The notes under the pieces: model-generated
Seen by the model: only the letters and a program-made list of their open reading frames with translations
Told to the model about the DNA's origin: nothing
The model's database searches: none
Shown here: positions 1 through 9,526 of the stretch, piece after piece
Layout: each line of letters begins with the position of its first letter
Numbering within the stretch: position 1 is the stretch's first letter
Origin: Lactifluus volemus
Lineage: Eukaryota > Basidiomycota > Agaricomycetes > Russulales > Russulaceae
DNA: 29,751 nt
Assembly: GCA_022376515.1 (NCBI GenBank)
Contig: WTXI01000404.1
Location: 1 to 29,751 of the forward strand
Reading direction: 5' to 3'
Program-made: the position numbers and the translations under genes

Positions 1-2
1 GG

Positions 3-176
3 GTGATTATATTTTTGAGAGGCGTGCCTCCTAATCTCCTCAACGGCGTTGATTCCCTGTATGAAATTCATGCTGACTGGTTTCATGCTGGATATGTCAG
101 GTTGCAGTCCGCTAATGTTTTAACTCTACGAATTGCCAAAATTTTCTCCAACGCTCATGCACTTATGGCTTCTTAG
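3..176 (+). CDS. 3' end of an unrecognised gene, cut by the window edge
   Basis: An open frame enters from the left edge and runs 57 codons to a TAG at 174-176. Its residues look like real protein rather than random translation: it has segments such as LRGVPPNLLNGVDSLYEIH and ends in a hydrophobic, alanine-rich stretch. I do not recognise the family, and the start lies outside the window. It could be the last exon of a gene or a relic, because the next 2.5 kb holds other broken coding pieces. Confidence 0.35.
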   Translation: MIIFLRGVPPNLLNGVDSLYEIHADWFHAGYVRLQSANVLTLRIAKIFSNAHALMAS

Positions 177-269
177 TTGATATTGTTACGACTTTGTTTA
201 CGTTTCCTGCACCTATGACGCACGTTTCTCATCTCGCTGGTCACGGTTGATGCCCAGTGAGAAGTGGAA

Positions 270-510
270 TGTAGTAATCCGAAGTAAACTGCAAAAAATT
301 GAACCATTCGATTTAATCCAAAATCCGAACAATAGCCATTTTAATTCAATGGAAAATTGAAGGCATTATAATTATTCTGAATCGAATTGAATACCAGATC
401 AGATCGGATTGAATTTATTCGATTGCAATCGAATCAGGAGAATTGAATTAATAACCATTTATTTTCTATTTACGGTTACAGTTCTATTCAATTTTATTCT
501 ACCCTCGATG
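270..510. repeat. AT-rich tract of irregular ATTGA/ATTCA/TCGAAT units
   Basis: This stretch is built of loosely repeated short words (AATTGAA, ATTCGATT, ATCGAATTGAAT) and is much richer in A+T than the surrounding genes. It shares exact words with a second tract at 2,225-2,500; for example a 14-base word ATTCAATTTTATTC occurs at 486-499 and again at 2,447-2,460 in the same orientation. It contains no convincing ORF. Confidence 0.6.
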
Positions 511-1599
511 CTAATCACCTTGCCCCAGCCCGGCGACGCATCAAGCAATCCAAGTTGTTGTGATGCTCACCGTGTCTGCAAACACGACCACCGTGGTAAA
601 AAAACCCACCACCTCCAAATCATCTTCTTTGTCCCCATTGTCCGCTCTGGGTGTGCACATGGGAGCTCCTCGGCTTCAAGCTCGTGATGGCATGCGCGTG
701 GATTTGCGGCTGTTTGTGCAAGAGGGGGCGGATGTGGGACGGAGATGTCGTGGGACTCTCCACAGGGCGGCGGCAACGGTGAGGTGAGGGTCGTTGTCGT
801 CGTTGTCATCGTTGTTATTGTTTTGCCAATGACAGCGTGACCACCACCACTACCAGGCGCCCATTTTTGGAGTTCTTCGAGAAATGTTAGGATTTCAGAG
901 TGTGTGACAGTGGGGGGTTCACTCGCCATTCCAACCAGCCCGAGATCTCCTTCCTCTTTCAAGTCTGGTTGATGAGTTGGAGACTTCGTCCTGTAGACTT
1001 GCCTATCGCCTTGATGAGCAGGCTCTCGCCGATCCTGAGTTCAATGCCCGTATAATCTGGGCAAAGCTGTAGATATATGCATATCAGCCGAAAGAGCGCT
1101 ACATGGGCGGTTGAAGAGAATGGACGCGAACACGAATAATGCACAGATAAACCATCCGGAGTAGAGAGTTGGCCCGGGTATCTGCAGCTTTGTGTCTTTG
1201 GATGATGAGCAGCATCAGGCCTGTAAGCAGAGACGTCTTTTCTAGCTGCTTCGTAGTCACCTCAATAAGTGCGAACGCTTTTGCAAGTGCAGCATATGGT
1301 ACACTAAGCCAGTGTCAGTGACATCGAGCACTTATTCTAAAATGAACAAAGGAACGTACAGATCGCCAATTTTCCAACCCTTCACATCTATCTCGTCCCT
1401 CCAATCCAAAGCCGCTTCCACACTTGCAACAAAGCAGTCAGTAGACGGAGTGAGAAGACCGGAGGGATTAGGCACCCACCTTTTTGACACAGCTTTCCGT
1501 TCCTCCGCATCCTCTCCGGTCCCTCCGCCGCACCTTTCCTGCCCACGTCCTCCATATCCATGTCTTCGTCCTCTGCAGTGGCGACTGCCTTTCCTTTTA

Positions 1600-1875
1600 C
1601 CATTTGCCTTGGTCGTAGATTTAGACACTTTAGACACCCCGAGAAATTCTCGTCCTTGGACGACAACGATACATTCGAAATCACCGCGCTCATTCGGAAT
1701 GCTGAAAAAACGAAAGTGCTGGACACACTTGGCATCAACACCGTCATTGCATCACTGTCAGATGATAGCAAGATTACTGAGGTCGCCAGTGACTCACCAC
1801 TACATTGAACATTGTTGTGTGCATTTATGGCCCCAACGACCTCTTGGGAGGGAGAAACGTAGCCATAGAAAAAAA
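1600..1875 (+). pseudogene. Fragment of an NAD(P)-binding (NmrA/epimerase-like) protein
   Basis: The plus strand around 1,650-1,797 encodes TFEITALIRNAEKTKVLD followed by a TVIASLSDDSKI segment and EVASDS. This is the second strand, helix and third strand seen after the first glycine-rich loop in atypical short-chain NAD(P)-binding proteins common in basidiomycetes. The expected Gly-rich loop is absent upstream, and the frame breaks after 1,797. A shifted frame then reads LNIVVCIYGPNDLLGG before a stop at about 1,880. This suggests a truncated, frameshifted copy. It is a motif-level call; a chance match over about 60 residues is unlikely but not excluded. Confidence 0.45.
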
Positions 1876-2224
1876 GAACTGACCTGACGGCCGCAGTGGC
1901 GGCTGGGGGATGGGCAGGGGTTTGGCACAGAGATGCCAAGATTGAGAGGAGGTCGTCGAAATTGCAGCTCGGGCCATATAGTGTCCCAAGTGGTGTCCCC
2001 ATACGATTGCTGGTCTGAAGAAGGTAGGAAGGAAGACACTCACAAAAATTTGTAGAGAGTATACAGGCCTCATGAGCAGCAGAGGAAAGAATAGGGGAAC
2101 ACGTTGAGAAGGAGAGGAAGAGGGAAGAAATGTATGAGTCAGAATCAGCGCGCAACACGAAGTCGATAGATGTAGCACGACAAACAACCACAAATAGGAC
2201 AGTGCCTGGGTCAGTAAGTACTCG

Positions 2225-2500
2225 ATGCAGGTTCAATGAAGTGGATAAACAGTGCGCGATTCAGTTCATTCAATTCCAATCAGTTGCTTTCGATCGAGAA
2301 ATAAATCTCGTGACTCAATCATTTGTATTCAATAAAATTCATAGAGAGATTGAATGTGATCGAGCGCTATTCAAATTTTATCAATGAAATCGAATTAATA
2401 TTATTGTTATCATTTTATATCAATTCACATCAATCGTATTCATGTCATTCAATTTTATTCGATCGGATCATATTTAATTCTATCCACTTCTCACTGGGGT
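2225..2500. repeat. Second AT-rich ATTGA/ATTCA tract
   Basis: This has the same style as the tract at 270-510: TTCAAT, ATTGAAT, ATCGAATT and ATTCAATTTTATTC words at irregular spacing. The two tracts enclose about 1.7 kb containing broken coding pieces, so they may mark the ends of a degenerate insertion or simply two patches of simple sequence. I found no perfect terminal inverted repeat and no target-site duplication by eye. Confidence 0.55.
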
Positions 2501-2719
2501 TGATGTTTTATCGTTTTTGTGTGCAATTATCTTTGAACAGTCTGTTTTGTTGATACTGATTTCCAAAAAAAAAAAATGAGCAAATTTCGTGATTACACAG
2601 CCACTGGCGTGTGTGTGTGCGTAAGACGACCGACCAGTGGCACAGCCGCAGTACACGATCTCCTCTGACTAAACCTCTTCCTTCACGACACTTCTCCCCC
2701 TCTCCACTATCTGTCAATC

Positions 2720-3545
2720 ATGAGCTCTAAAGGCTGGTTCAACCTCGAGACAGCCGGCGGTACAATCCCCGAAACACAGTTCTTTGAGGGAGAGCCTGCT
2801 TTCAAAGCTCTCGGACTTACACGCACACAAAGACTCTATGGTTTTGTCGGGTGGTATGTCTTTCACTCGGCTTTGGCCATCGCATCCCTCTTGACGAGCA
2901 GCCTATGTTTGCTTTTTCCCCTTTCTTAGTTATGCTTTCGGACTGGTCCTTAGCGTCCTCGGCACGGTCATGCTCTTTGTCGGCAGTTTAACCACTTTCG
3001 CCAGTGAGTCTCTCCCTCCCTGAAATCGTTCGATTCTGAGTTCCTCCCCGCCTTTTAAGTACTCTATGGCCTTGGGACCGTCATATCGCTCATAGGAACT
3101 GGCTTTTTGATAGGGGTGCGTCATCGTTTTTTTTTCCCTTGCCTTTTGTTCCGGTACCTTCTAAACGAACGCAATTGCAACGAAACCAGTTCACCAAACA
3201 ACTAAAACTGGTACGTACCGTTTCGCGTTCACGTCACCATTTCCATCCTAAATAATCGATGCATGGAAATGATTACTCTTAGATGTTCAAGCCCGTTCGT
3301 GTCATCGCCACCATCCTCGTCCTGAGCATGATCGTTATGATCTTCGTCTCAGCCTTTGTGCTCAACAGTGGAACCCTTTCTATCAGTAAGCGCCGTCCTG
3401 TTATATTTCATCTCCCCCTCCTTGGTGCTCAAGCAGAGAGTTTACAGTCTTCGTCGTTCTCGAATACCTCGCATTCCTCTGGTACACATTGTCGTACATT
3501 CCCTACGCACGCTCGGCTGTTCTCAAGGTGTTCGGCATGGCATAA
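2720..3545 (+). CDS. SFT2: SFT2-like vesicle transport membrane protein
   Basis: Predicted product 164 aa. The family (Got1/Sft2) acts in retrograde vesicle fusion at the Golgi. Exons: 2720-2853, 2930-3003, 3060-3115, 3190-3210, 3283-3385, 3439-3545. The soluble N-terminus (about 45 aa, starting MSSKGWFNLE) is followed by four hydrophobic segments: YAFGLVLSVLGTVMLFVGS, LYGLGTVISLIGTGFLIG, IATILVLSMIVMIFVSAFVL and FTVFVVLEYLAFLWYTLSYI, ending in RSAVLKVFGMA. The connecting FTKQLKLMFKP between the second and third segments is typical of the family and needs a 21-nt micro-exon (3190-3210). All six exons join in frame with GT-AG introns of 53-76 nt. Length and topology fit full-length SFT2. It ends 308 bp from the convergent glyoxalase II gene. 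Confidence 0.9.
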
Positions 3546-3853
3546 CCTAAACTCGTCCATGCTCGTAGCCATCGTAGTTTTTACGACCGTCTGGACCGCC
3601 CCCGTTGTCGGTGGGGGGTTAGTCATGTTATCACGAGTATACAGTATTTTCATGGACTTGCAAGTTGATGCGGTCATATCTTGTTTTTTTACGCTACGGT
3701 CTATTTATGATGCCTCACGAATCTCGGTTTCCGAGTAGCTCGCAAGTCAACATTGGATTCGCAACGTCGATCCAGAAAACAAAGTGTACAGAGAAAGGAA
3801 ACCAGTAATTTTCTTTGCACCGAACTTCACGAAGAATCGTCGGGATCTTTCGA
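3546..3853. other. Convergent intergenic region
   Basis: This 308-bp stretch separates the stop codons of SFT2 (+) and glyoxalase II (-), so it should carry both 3' UTRs. Short ORFs on both strands are not supported by any motif. I see no RNA gene or repeat. Confidence 0.5.
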
Positions 3854-5091
3854 TCAACTTTTGAAGTTGTTCTTCAGCGTTCTCAACTTGTCCATTATCT
3901 CACCCGGTGACGCGCCTGGTCCTGCCTTGGTAGCAAGCCTGTATGGCGATGTGGATGTAACCAGCAACGCGATACGTAGAGAGAGCGATTCAAGAATTCA
4001 CAAAGTAAACGTCGTTTTAACAGTACGCACCTGACCGGATCGCTCGACAGCCGCCAAAATACGTTCCACTCCTTCTCGTCTGCGATCGTCGTCCGTCCGA
4101 CCGTGATGGCGTGCGTGCGGACCAGCTCTGCGAGGCGTGCAAGTGCCGCGTTGCCCGGATCGACGGAGAGCGCAAACTCGAGGTTGGCCGCCGTGTACTC
4201 GTGTCCGACGTAGGTCGCCGTGGCGTCGGGCAATGTACCGCGTAGGAGCTCAAACGCGGCGTGCATTTGTTCGCCAGTTCCTTCAAAGAAGAGGCCACAA
4301 CCGGCGACGAAGAGCGTGTCGCCCGTGAAGACCGCGCCAGGCGCAGGAGATGGGGATGACGACGACACGTCTGACGTGTCGGTGACGTAGTAGCAGATTG
4401 AATCTTGCGTGTGGCACGGAGTTGCGAGACATCTTGTGGTGATTTTTTGTTTTCGGGGGTAAATAGTCGTGCCGTGTTTTTGGTTATATCCATCCATCAG
4501 CCGTCGCGTCGCTCGGTCATCGGGAAGAGAGAGGAACGAACCTCACTTTGAGAGCTTTGCCGATGGTAAATTCGTCGTTGCCTTTGACCAGTTGGGTCAA
4601 AGCGGGGCTTCGATGGCTGCCCCCATATATCGGTACACCCGGAAATAACTGGGCCTAAAAAAAAAGTGATGGATGTGTTACGTGTGGGTGTGTGTGTGAG
4701 CATGGAAAGAGATGACTAGCGCTGCACGCACAAATTCCTACAGAGGCACATGTGCATTTTAGCTCAACGTGAACTCAAATCAAATCAGACGATGAGTTAA
4801 CGAAAAGGAACGGACCTCGTTTCCACCGCTGTGGTCGTTATGATGATGTGTGGTAAGTCCGGCGACGATCTTGACACCCAGTTGTTCCGCGGTCGACTTT
4901 ACTTTGGACGTAGAATATGGATCCACCGCAGCGGCCTCACCTGAAGTGTCATCTATGACGAGATAAGAGTAATTATCCTTCCGGACAGGAACTGTGATGA
5001 CTCTCATATTGGATAGTGAACGGCGTGTATGCGAAAGTTGGAGAGCAGAACTCAGTAGGCCGAGGGTCACCTTCGATTGACGGGGTAACAT
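3854..5091 (-). CDS. GLO2: Glyoxalase II (hydroxyacylglutathione hydrolase)
   Basis: It hydrolyses S-D-lactoylglutathione to D-lactate and glutathione, the second step of methylglyoxal detoxification. Exons (5' to 3'): 4816-5091, 4542-4648, 4031-4432, 3854-3938. The metallo-beta-lactamase zinc motif THHHNDH lies at residues 53-59, counted from the internal Met at 5007. Other expected elements follow in order: the C-H-T motif in TPCHTQDSICYY, the bridging Asp in TGDTLFVAGCG, the substrate loop YVGHEYT and a DKLRTLKNNF C-terminal helix. From 5007 the protein is 261 aa, the size of the cytosolic enzyme. The ATG at 5091 adds 28 residues rich in Arg, Ser and Leu with no acidic residue, which looks like a mitochondrial presequence, so dual targeting is possible. 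All joins are in frame. The start lies 133 bp from the divergent kinesin-tail fragment. Confidence 0.93.
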
Positions 5092-5224
5092 ATGATCACG
5101 TTCAACGTTGTTTGGGCGCCCATATTTATCAAAGATAGAGAGACCTGGCCTATCAGCGCTCAGCCGTCAACATCTTCTGCCGCATCCTCCGCATTATCTC
5201 CATCCGCCTCGCGGGACTCGGTAC

Positions 5225-5739
5225 ATGAACTCGCCTGCAACCTCTGTAGCGCCGTCTGCTACCAATGGCCACGCACCGACGGTAGTCGCCGATACGCTTC
5301 AGGACGAAACCAAACAGATAGAAGAGCAGGGCGCCATTATCAAGACGTTGAACAAACAATTGATACATTGCGAGGCCGATTTGCAAGCTCACATGGACTT
5401 GGTTGACAGTTTGGAAACCTCCCTTGGTGACGCTGAGAAAAATCGTGAGTCTCGGTGATCCACGCCCGGATCTTGCTTATCTTGTCGTCAGTTCGTAAAG
5501 CTCGCATGCAGGCTACAGAGCTTGCTCGTGAGCGGGACAATCTCAATAGTCAGGTTAAGAGCCTCAGAAGCGAATTAGTGGAAGCTAAGCGCGGGTTTAC
5601 GTTGGTCCATCAGTCTGTTGTCGAGGAGAAACAGTTCCTCGAACAACGTCTTGACGAAGAGCGCAGAGCCAAAGAGCGGGTCCTGGATGCTCGCATGGAT
5701 GAGCTGTCGAAACGGAAGTCCAAGTTTGTTTGTATATAG
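5225..5739 (+). pseudogene. Kinesin-like tail fragment (coiled coil, no motor domain)
   Basis: Two exons (5225-5444, 5492-5739; 47-nt intron) encode 155 aa. A short Ser/Thr/Pro linker (SPATSVAPSATNGHAP) is followed by a nearly continuous coiled coil and the ending KRKSKFVCI. The heptads EEQGAIIKTLNKQL, LRKARMQATELARERDNL and FLEQRLDEERRAKER closely resemble my memory of the C-terminal tail of a fungal kinesin heavy chain. Nothing like a motor domain (no P-loop GQTxSGKT, no switch motifs) lies upstream, where the divergent glyoxalase II gene starts at 5091. A different frame at about 5,155-5,215 (STSSAASSALSPSASRDS) may be more of the linker, displaced by an indel. I read it as a partial duplication of a kinesin gene that kept one intron. 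It may still be transcribed as a short coiled-coil protein. Its stop is only 48 bp from the convergent SRP receptor gene. Confidence 0.6.
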
Positions 5740-5787
5740 CCTCTTTCGCATGTATGTACAGTAGATAGATTGGCTAGGAACACGAAA

Positions 5788-8413
5788 TTAATCACTGAGA
5801 ATAGCCTGCACGACGTTCGCGACACGCAGTTGCCTCAGGTCCGTATAAGTCTGTAATCGTTCGTCACATCCGACTCGCCAGGGTAAAAGTAAAGGCGGGC
5901 GTACCTGTCCAGTACCGACAAACACGATTGGTTGCCCCGTCACATAAGTCATGGATAACGCCGCGCCAACCTATAAGCGCGCCGGTGGATCTTCAGCGTC
6001 AGTAATATGCGCAGCAAAGAGGAGAAAAACCAACCTTGTCGTCAACGGTGTCCCATTTGGTGACGAGCATTCCATCAATGCCTCGTCCCTTGCTCGCTCC
6101 TCCACCCGAAAAGTCGCGCAAGGCACGGTCAAACTTGGTCAATTGATCAACGGCTTCATTTCCGACTAGGGCTTCGCCGACAAACAAAATCTTGTCGGGG
6201 TTATTCACAGAGACAAGCTTGGCGAGGGCCCGCATAAGGGGCTGTGAGTGACCCTGTAAGCCGGCCGGATCCGCCTCGGAGTATGGGGGAATGCATGCCT
6301 ACCTCATTATCTTGCATACGCCCAGCGGTGTCAATCAGAACAACATCAAAGTCGTTGTCCCTGGCTACGACAGTTAAGTGCTTCCGTCAAATAGGAGATA
6401 AAATGCAACGTTACCATAGGCTATAGCCTCCCTGGCGATCCCGGCAGCGTCCTTGCCGTAACCTCGTTCGTACAGCTCAACGCGGCCTTTGCTGTCTCCA
6501 GCCCCATTCACACCAAGCATACTAAGATTCCGAACATGCACGCGTAGTTGCTCCACAGCTCCGCTCCTATGCAGTTGTTCATATATTGTAACCAAAATAT
6601 TACAATCAGCCGAAACGTACCGGAAAGTGTCGCAAGCTGCAATGAGAACCCTGAAGCCATTTTGAATGAGCCAAAAACAGACTTTGGACAAGTTGGTGCT
6701 CTTCCCCACGCCATTGACGCCGACAAAAGTGATACTATACGGCAGGCGCCTTTGCGTCGACGTAACCGGCGACGACAATTTTGCGCGGATGGATAGTAAC
6801 AAGTCAGTCGACGTTTTGGGAGTTAATATGTGCGTGATTGAATCAGACAGGGCCTGCTGCACAGCCGCATTTGTCGCTACAGAAAGTCAGTCGATTCTCA
6901 TGCTGAGCAGAACGGGCGTAGGGCTCACTCTGGAATCCCCCCACTTTTTTCCCGACCAGGCTCTCCCCAACACCTTCGCATACTTTCTCCGAGATCTCCT
7001 TGGCCACATTCTTCTTCATCAGATGCTGCTTCATGCCTTCTAAAACAGGGTTCAGATCATCCTCTGACAGTATCTTCGACCCGGTAAACCTTGCGAACAG
7101 CGAGCCGAGGGCGCCAAGTGAGTTCTGTGCTGGTTTGCTCTCCTTGTCTGAGATTCCACTCAGCGCTTTGGCGATCGCATCATCGGCTGTCTTGCGATTG
7201 GCAAATTCCCAGTCCCTAACCTCATACAGGCCATCCTTATTGCGAGTTCCAAGCGAAGTCTCGTCTACGAGTGCCTGCAAGTCGTTCGAAGTTGAGTGTG
7301 CATCTGGATCACTCATTTTGTCGTACGAAAAATCGAGGGAGGCCATCTCCGATTCGCTAGGTGTACCATCGCCCCACTTGCGGAGGACCTTGCCTTTCTG
7401 CTTGCGCTTTCCAGCGACTTCTGAGCTAATTACACCATACTGGGTGAGAACCGAATAAAAGAGTTAGACCCTGGGGACACACTCTGAGTTGGCTTGGCTA
7501 TCTCTGCCACTCCCGGGATCCCCTCGCGCTCTACCACGCCCGGCTGAGCGGGAGCCTCCTCGTCCGCGCAGCCTGTTCTTCAGTGCTTGGACGTTACGCG
7601 CAATCTGTTGTTCATCCACTGTCCCAGGATGAGAGTCTGCGGGGGCTAATATCCATGATAAGCGGGAGCCGCGAAAGATGGGAGGAAGGCTCACGGGTGT
7701 CCGCACCGCTGGAACCAGGGCTAGATGTGAGCGGAGGGGACCTAGCAGCGGGGCGCAAACGAGACTTGCGGTCCTGATACACCAGGCGCGACACTGCATA
7801 AGCATGCCTTTCAACCAGAATGATCATGTGCAGGAACGTACCTCTGCTGCTTTATTCTCCAGACCCTTGAGCAATTTGTCAAAGACAGCATCCCAACCTT
7901 CAAATGCTTTTGCAAAATTCCAACGGATGGGATCGGAGGCGGAATTGGAAAGAGCGGCAGCAGAGCTGTTGACAGCGTGGAGGGAAGCAACAAACGCAGC
8001 GAGGAAAGGCTGGAATAGCTTGACAAATACAGTTTTAAGTGCCCCCAGGAGATCATCGACATATGTGAGCTGTAGGATTCGCTGGTAGGCGACCTGAAAG
8101 AGGGATACGTTACGAATTGGCACAGAAAGAAGAGGAAAGCGACGTACAACAAAGATCAGTTCGAGGTCGTTGACAAACGTCCATTTGACGGCATATCCGT
8201 CCTTTTCGTATTTCTGTTCAGCTGCGCGACCCTCTATGAGAGTATCACGAATAAGGCCGTTGACGGGCGAGGCAGAGGAAGAGGCCAACTGATGAGCGTC
8301 CGGGGTAAAAGAGTGGGACCAAAGGACGATACCGCCTAGTCTAAGATAAACTCAGGCGTATTGTTAAAGAGTGCGAGCCAACCTTTGTGCATTATCGAGC
8401 AGTGGTCGAGCAT
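5788..8413 (-). CDS. SRP101: Signal recognition particle receptor subunit alpha
   Basis: This GTPase of the ER membrane docks SRP-ribosome complexes for co-translational secretion. Twelve exons: 8383-8413, 8148-8335, 7842-8093, 7695-7773, 7483-7618, 6929-7425, 6621-6876, 6415-6566, 6303-6364, 6035-6241, 5905-5970, 5788-5850, giving 662 aa, close to the family size. The N-terminal SRX domain (HKGGIVLWSHSF, WTFVNDLELIFV) is followed by a basic linker with DEQQIARNVQALKNRLRGRGG. The SRP54-type NG domain carries G1 GVNGVGKST (446-454), G2 DTFRSGAVEQL, G3 DTAGRMQDN (from 542), G4 TKWDTVDDK (612-620) and G5 VGTGQTYTDLR. G4 has Trp where I expect Phe or another small hydrophobic residue. All eleven introns (47-76 nt) are GT-AG and keep the frame. 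The start is 35 bp beyond the stop of cyclin L, on the same strand. Confidence 0.95.
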
Positions 8414-8448
8414 TGCTTTCTGGAGGGTCACTGTCAAGTTTATTTTAT

Positions 8449-9479
8449 TTATTTATTACTAGTTAACCACTCTCTAAACTCCTTTTTACTTAAAATTCCC
8501 AAAATCTCGACCCGCTCAGCGGTCGTTCGTTCCCTGTAGAGACGCATGATGTACCCGCACACACTCCGTAAATCTTCCCACTCAACGTCGAACAGTTCCC
8601 ACCAACAATTTTCTGGACTTGATGGCAATGAGATATCCAGCCGACGTGTTGTAAGCAGAATCGCTGCGCTCACTACCGTGGGCACAGCGTACAATGCATA
8701 CACCGGCGTTTGTAACCTATTCACGTTACAGTCAGTCAGAGAACCGGGAAAAGCAAGTCGGATCAGAGCGCACGCATCATTGAGATAACCCCATGCCATT
8801 GACACCGCCTCGTTTCGACTCGTCAGTCCAAGCAGGCGCATATAGTTCACTAATGTGCCGTATGGCAGCACCACTTGCACATCGAATCTCATTCGCTTCA
8901 AAATCTGCATCTCAGAGACGACCAACGCCTCTTTAAGGTCGTAAAATGTGTTGCCAAAATATGACATTGGCGTGTACTTGAAGTCGCGCGGGGGATGCGG
9001 CGACGACAAAGACGCGGCGGTGTGCGCTGCGCGCTGAAGAAGGAGGTCGTAGACATTGATGAGGTCACGCATACGGACCGGGCACTCCTCCAACTTTGAA
9101 GATAAATAGAGCGCCCCCATGCCAATATCCTATGGGCAGTCAGAAGCCGGGAATACGGTAAAAAAAAAATACAATGTTATGCGTACGGCAATACCAAACT
9201 GCTTCAGAGAGCTAACATAGAAGAACCTTTGAAGGAGAATTTGTGCGGTGGCTACTGCAACTTGCTTTCTGTTCTTTGAAGTGTGGGGAAAAGAAAGGAC
9301 GAAGATTAAAAATATACGGACTGATTGAGTAGTATGCCTGCTTGATGAATAAGTTTGCAGCCATACGCTCTGAGATCCTCCTCTATGATATGAGGGACGC
9401 CATCGTGAGCTGATGGAGTAGATTGAATTTGAGCGAGAGAGGCAAGGGGATAAAGTGTTGGGTGAACTGTGACGGACAT
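8449..9479 (-). CDS. Cyclin L-type cyclin
   Basis: Cyclin L proteins pair with CDK11/CDK12-type kinases and link transcription to pre-mRNA splicing in the nucleus. Exons: 9318-9479, 9187-9264, 8774-9129, 8449-8716, giving 287 aa. The first cyclin box shows LRAYGCKLIHQAGILL, QVAVATAQILLQRFFYV and GMGALYLSSKLEECPVRMRD, the diagnostic cyclin L block. The second box contains LQTPVYALYAVPTVVSAAI. No C-terminal RS domain follows, unlike animal cyclin L. The third intron (8717-8773) is 57 nt and has no in-frame stop, so retention would insert 19 residues; splicing is supported by the uninterrupted YLNDA-LQTPVYAL join. The start is 47 bp from the divergent RS-rich gene. Confidence 0.92.
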
Positions 9480-9526
9480 GGCATGGCAAGGAAACAAACA
9501 AGGCTGGTACCAAACAAGCCACTTTG
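9480..9526. promoter_or_regulatory. 47-bp divergent promoter, cyclin L / RS-rich gene
   Basis: Only 47 bp separate the two start codons. Both transcription start sites must lie here or inside the neighbouring gene, so the 5' UTRs are very short or the transcripts overlap. No clear TATA box is visible. Joint control of a splicing-linked cyclin and an RS/RD-rich protein is an inference from position. Confidence 0.55.

Larger units (their letters stand above)
177..2719. other. Gene-poor left region with coding-like fragments
   Basis: Apart from the two AT-rich tracts and the NAD(P)-binding relic listed separately, no complete gene can be supported. Coding-like pieces are a plus-strand frame at 938-1071 ending in a TAG (contains LADPEFNARIIWAKL) and a minus-strand frame starting near 927 (MASEPPTVTHSEILTFLEEL), followed by low-complexity Thr codons from a GTT/GTC-rich tract at about 790-825. 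They lie on opposite strands, overlap and cannot be joined into one model. Long ORFs on both strands between 1,300 and 2,240 contradict each other. The region probably holds decayed genes or element debris. Bases 2,500-2,719 are the upstream region of the SFT2 gene. Confidence 0.4.

Noticed and set aside
1388..2236. 282-codon minus-strand ORF
   Set aside because: It is antisense to the better-supported NAD(P)-binding relic, is composed of low-complexity Ser/Leu segments and shows no family motif. Length alone is not convincing in this GC-balanced, stop-poor stretch.
5725..5739. Possible CAAX prenylation box at the end of the kinesin-tail ORF (FVCI)
   Set aside because: The cysteine is second from the end, not fourth, so it does not fit a CAAX signal.
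7000..7458. 152-codon plus ORF
   Set aside because: It is antisense to SRP receptor exon 6, which has clear family motifs and correct splice phases.
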